6,336 nucleotides of DNA from Clostridia bacterium (GTDB lineage: Bacteria > Bacillota > Clostridia > Oscillospirales > CAG-382). The notes beneath the pieces are model-generated. The model did not search any database and was not told the DNA's origin. It saw only the letters and a list, made by a program, of their open reading frames with translations. This document shows positions 5,403 through 6,336 of the stretch, in pieces. The translations under genes were made by a program, and so were the position numbers. The stretch is from NCBI GenBank assembly GCA_017938055.1, contig JAGBCG010000118.1, positions 1 to 6,336 on the forward strand, read 5' to 3'. Position 1 is the stretch's first letter. Every line of letters starts with the position of its first letter.

Positions 5403-6336
5403 TTAACCTTTCAGTGCTTTATCAAACATTTCCAAAAGTCCACTCACTTCAACTTGCTTAAGAATACATTTTCCCATTTTTTCAAGAAGCACAAGTGTAA
5501 TGTGTGAGCTTTCACGCTTTTTATCTACAAGTGCCGCATCATAAAGCTGTTCTGCACTTATTTCACAGCTTACAGGAAGATTATACTTTTCCAGAAGGCT
5601 TTGAATTCTTTTATCAAGACCCTTTTGACAAATTCCCATATTCTGCGATATTCTTGCAGCAATAATCATTCCAACAGCTACAGCCTCTCCATGTGTTACC
5701 GAAAAATCCGACACTTTTTCAATTCCATGTGCTGCAGTGTGACCAAAATTCAACAGTTTTCTTTCACCTGTATCAAATTCGTCACGCTCGACTATGTCAC
5801 GCTTGAATGTTACGCACTTTTCTACAATCTGCTCTATATCAACATTTCCGTTTTCAAGACTTTCATAAAAGTTTTCGTCAAACAACACTGCATACTTTAT
5901 TACCTCTGCATATCCGCAAGCAACCTCTCTTTTGGGAAGAGTATTAAAGGTATCTGTGTCACAGATAACCATTTTCGGTTGATAAAATGCACCTGCAAGA
6001 TTTTTACCTGCCTTAAGGTCTATTGCCGTCTTTCCTCCAACTGAAGAATCAACTGCCGCAAGGAGTGTTGTGGGAATCTGTACAAAGTCTATTCCCCTCA
6101 GATAGCACGCTGCCGCAAAGCCTGTTATATCCCCTACTACTCCGCCTCCAAGAGCTATAAGCACATCGCTTCTTGTAATATTTTGTGTTGCAAGGTACTC
6201 AAGTATTTCGATAAATGTAGACGCACACTTACTTTTTTCCCCTGCCTCAAAGGTGAATTTCGATACTTGAAAGCTTTCCTTTTCAAGACTTTTTTTCAAT
6301 CTTTCACTATACAGTGTATCCACATTGGAATCCGTG
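5403..6336 (-). CDS. aroB: 3-dehydroquinate synthase (5' end cut by window edge)
   Basis: AroB cyclises DAHP to 3-dehydroquinate using bound NAD and a divalent metal, step 2 of the pathway. The frame stays open to the window edge. The first visible codons read TDSNVDTLYSE, and TDSNV is a conserved internal motif, so the GTG at 6323 is an internal Val codon and not the start. About 35-45 N-terminal residues should lie outside. Numbering from that Val as 1, the NAD loop GGGVVGD is at 59-65, IPTTLLAAVDSSVGGKT at 83-99, and KNLAGAFYQP at 107-116. Metal ligands are Glu140 in YAEVIKYA, His195 in NFGHTAAHG and His211 in THGEAVAVGM, with catalytic His199. Near the C-terminus VDKKRES and ITLVLL fit the family. 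The gene ends in TAA at 5403, 10 bases before aroA. The operon promoter and any leader lie beyond the right edge. Confidence 0.97.
   Translation of the reverse strand, partial: TDSNVDTLYSERLKKSLEKESFQVSKFTFEAGEKSKCASTFIEILEYLATQNITRSDVLIALGGGVVGDITGFAAACYLRGIDFVQIPTTLLAAVDSSVGGKTAIDLKAGKNLAGAFYQPKMVICDTDTFNTLPKREVACGYAEVIKYAVLFDENFYESLENGNVDIEQIVEKCVTFKRDIVERDEFDTGERKLLNFGHTAAHGIEKVSDFSVTHGEAVAVGMIIAARISQNMGICQKGLDKRIQSLLEKYNLPVSCEISAEQLYDAALVDKKRESSHITLVLLEKMGKCILKQVEVSGLLEMFDKALKG

Noticed and set aside
5601..6044. 147-codon plus-strand open frame
   Set aside because: It lies wholly opposite aroB, whose motifs and metal ligands are intact. Its translation is Cys-, Ser- and Phe-rich with no recognisable domain, as expected of an antisense shadow.
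6321..6323. GTG as the aroB start codon
   Set aside because: The frame stays open upstream and reads TDSN just before it, the conserved internal TDSNV motif, so this codon is an internal Val.
1..6336. tRNA, rRNA, CRISPR array, insertion sequence or riboswitch
   Set aside because: The window is filled by six aromatic biosynthesis genes with gaps of 10-22 bases plus one 113-base spacer. No repeat arrays, transposase motifs, terminal inverted repeats or structured RNA consensus were seen.

Overview
This window is an almost gap-free biosynthetic operon, all on the minus strand. It encodes most of the shikimate pathway plus the first two steps of the phenylalanine branch. Reading in transcription order (from high to low coordinates), the genes are aroB (cut by the right edge), aroA, aroC, pheA, an aroE-aroK fusion and aroQ. 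Every gene is identified from family motifs and catalytic residues that can be read in the translation. No real gene was found on the plus strand; its long open frames all lie opposite these genes.

The likely host is a low-GC Firmicute, probably in the class Clostridia. This rests on the AT-rich sequence, the strong purine-rich Shine-Dalgarno sequences before each gene, the type II (AroQ) dehydroquinase, and sequence variants such as SKSDxHR and ESGST in AroA that I associate with clostridial enzymes. The taxon is an inference and no genus can be named.

Layout: positions 5403-6336 hold aroB (3-dehydroquinate synthase, step 2). Positions 4133-5392 hold aroA (EPSP synthase, step 6). Positions 3047-4120 hold aroC (chorismate synthase, step 7). 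Positions 1872-3032 hold pheA (chorismate mutase, prephenate dehydratase and ACT domain). Positions 605-1849 hold one chain carrying shikimate dehydrogenase (step 4) and shikimate kinase (step 5). Positions 146-592 hold aroQ (3-dehydroquinate dehydratase, step 3). Intergenic gaps are only 10, 12, 14, 22 and 12 bases, and several Shine-Dalgarno sites touch or overlap the stop codon of the gene before, so translational coupling is likely. Positions 33-145 form a spacer of about 21% GC with no visible hairpin terminator. It ends in an excellent ribosome binding site and the first ten codons of an unidentified gene running off the left edge.

Together the enzymes convert DAHP to phenylpyruvate. 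Step 1 (DAHP synthase) and the tyrosine branch (tyrA) are not in the window; they may lie upstream of aroB or elsewhere. The only visible regulatory device is the ACT domain of PheA, which predicts feedback control by phenylalanine. The operon promoter lies outside the window. Three computed start codons need correcting: aroB has no start in the window, and pheA and aroQ should start at internal ATGs.

I see no undescribed biological system here. The points most worth a second look are the AroE-AroK fusion, the divergent signature motifs of AroC, and the missing terminator before the next gene.
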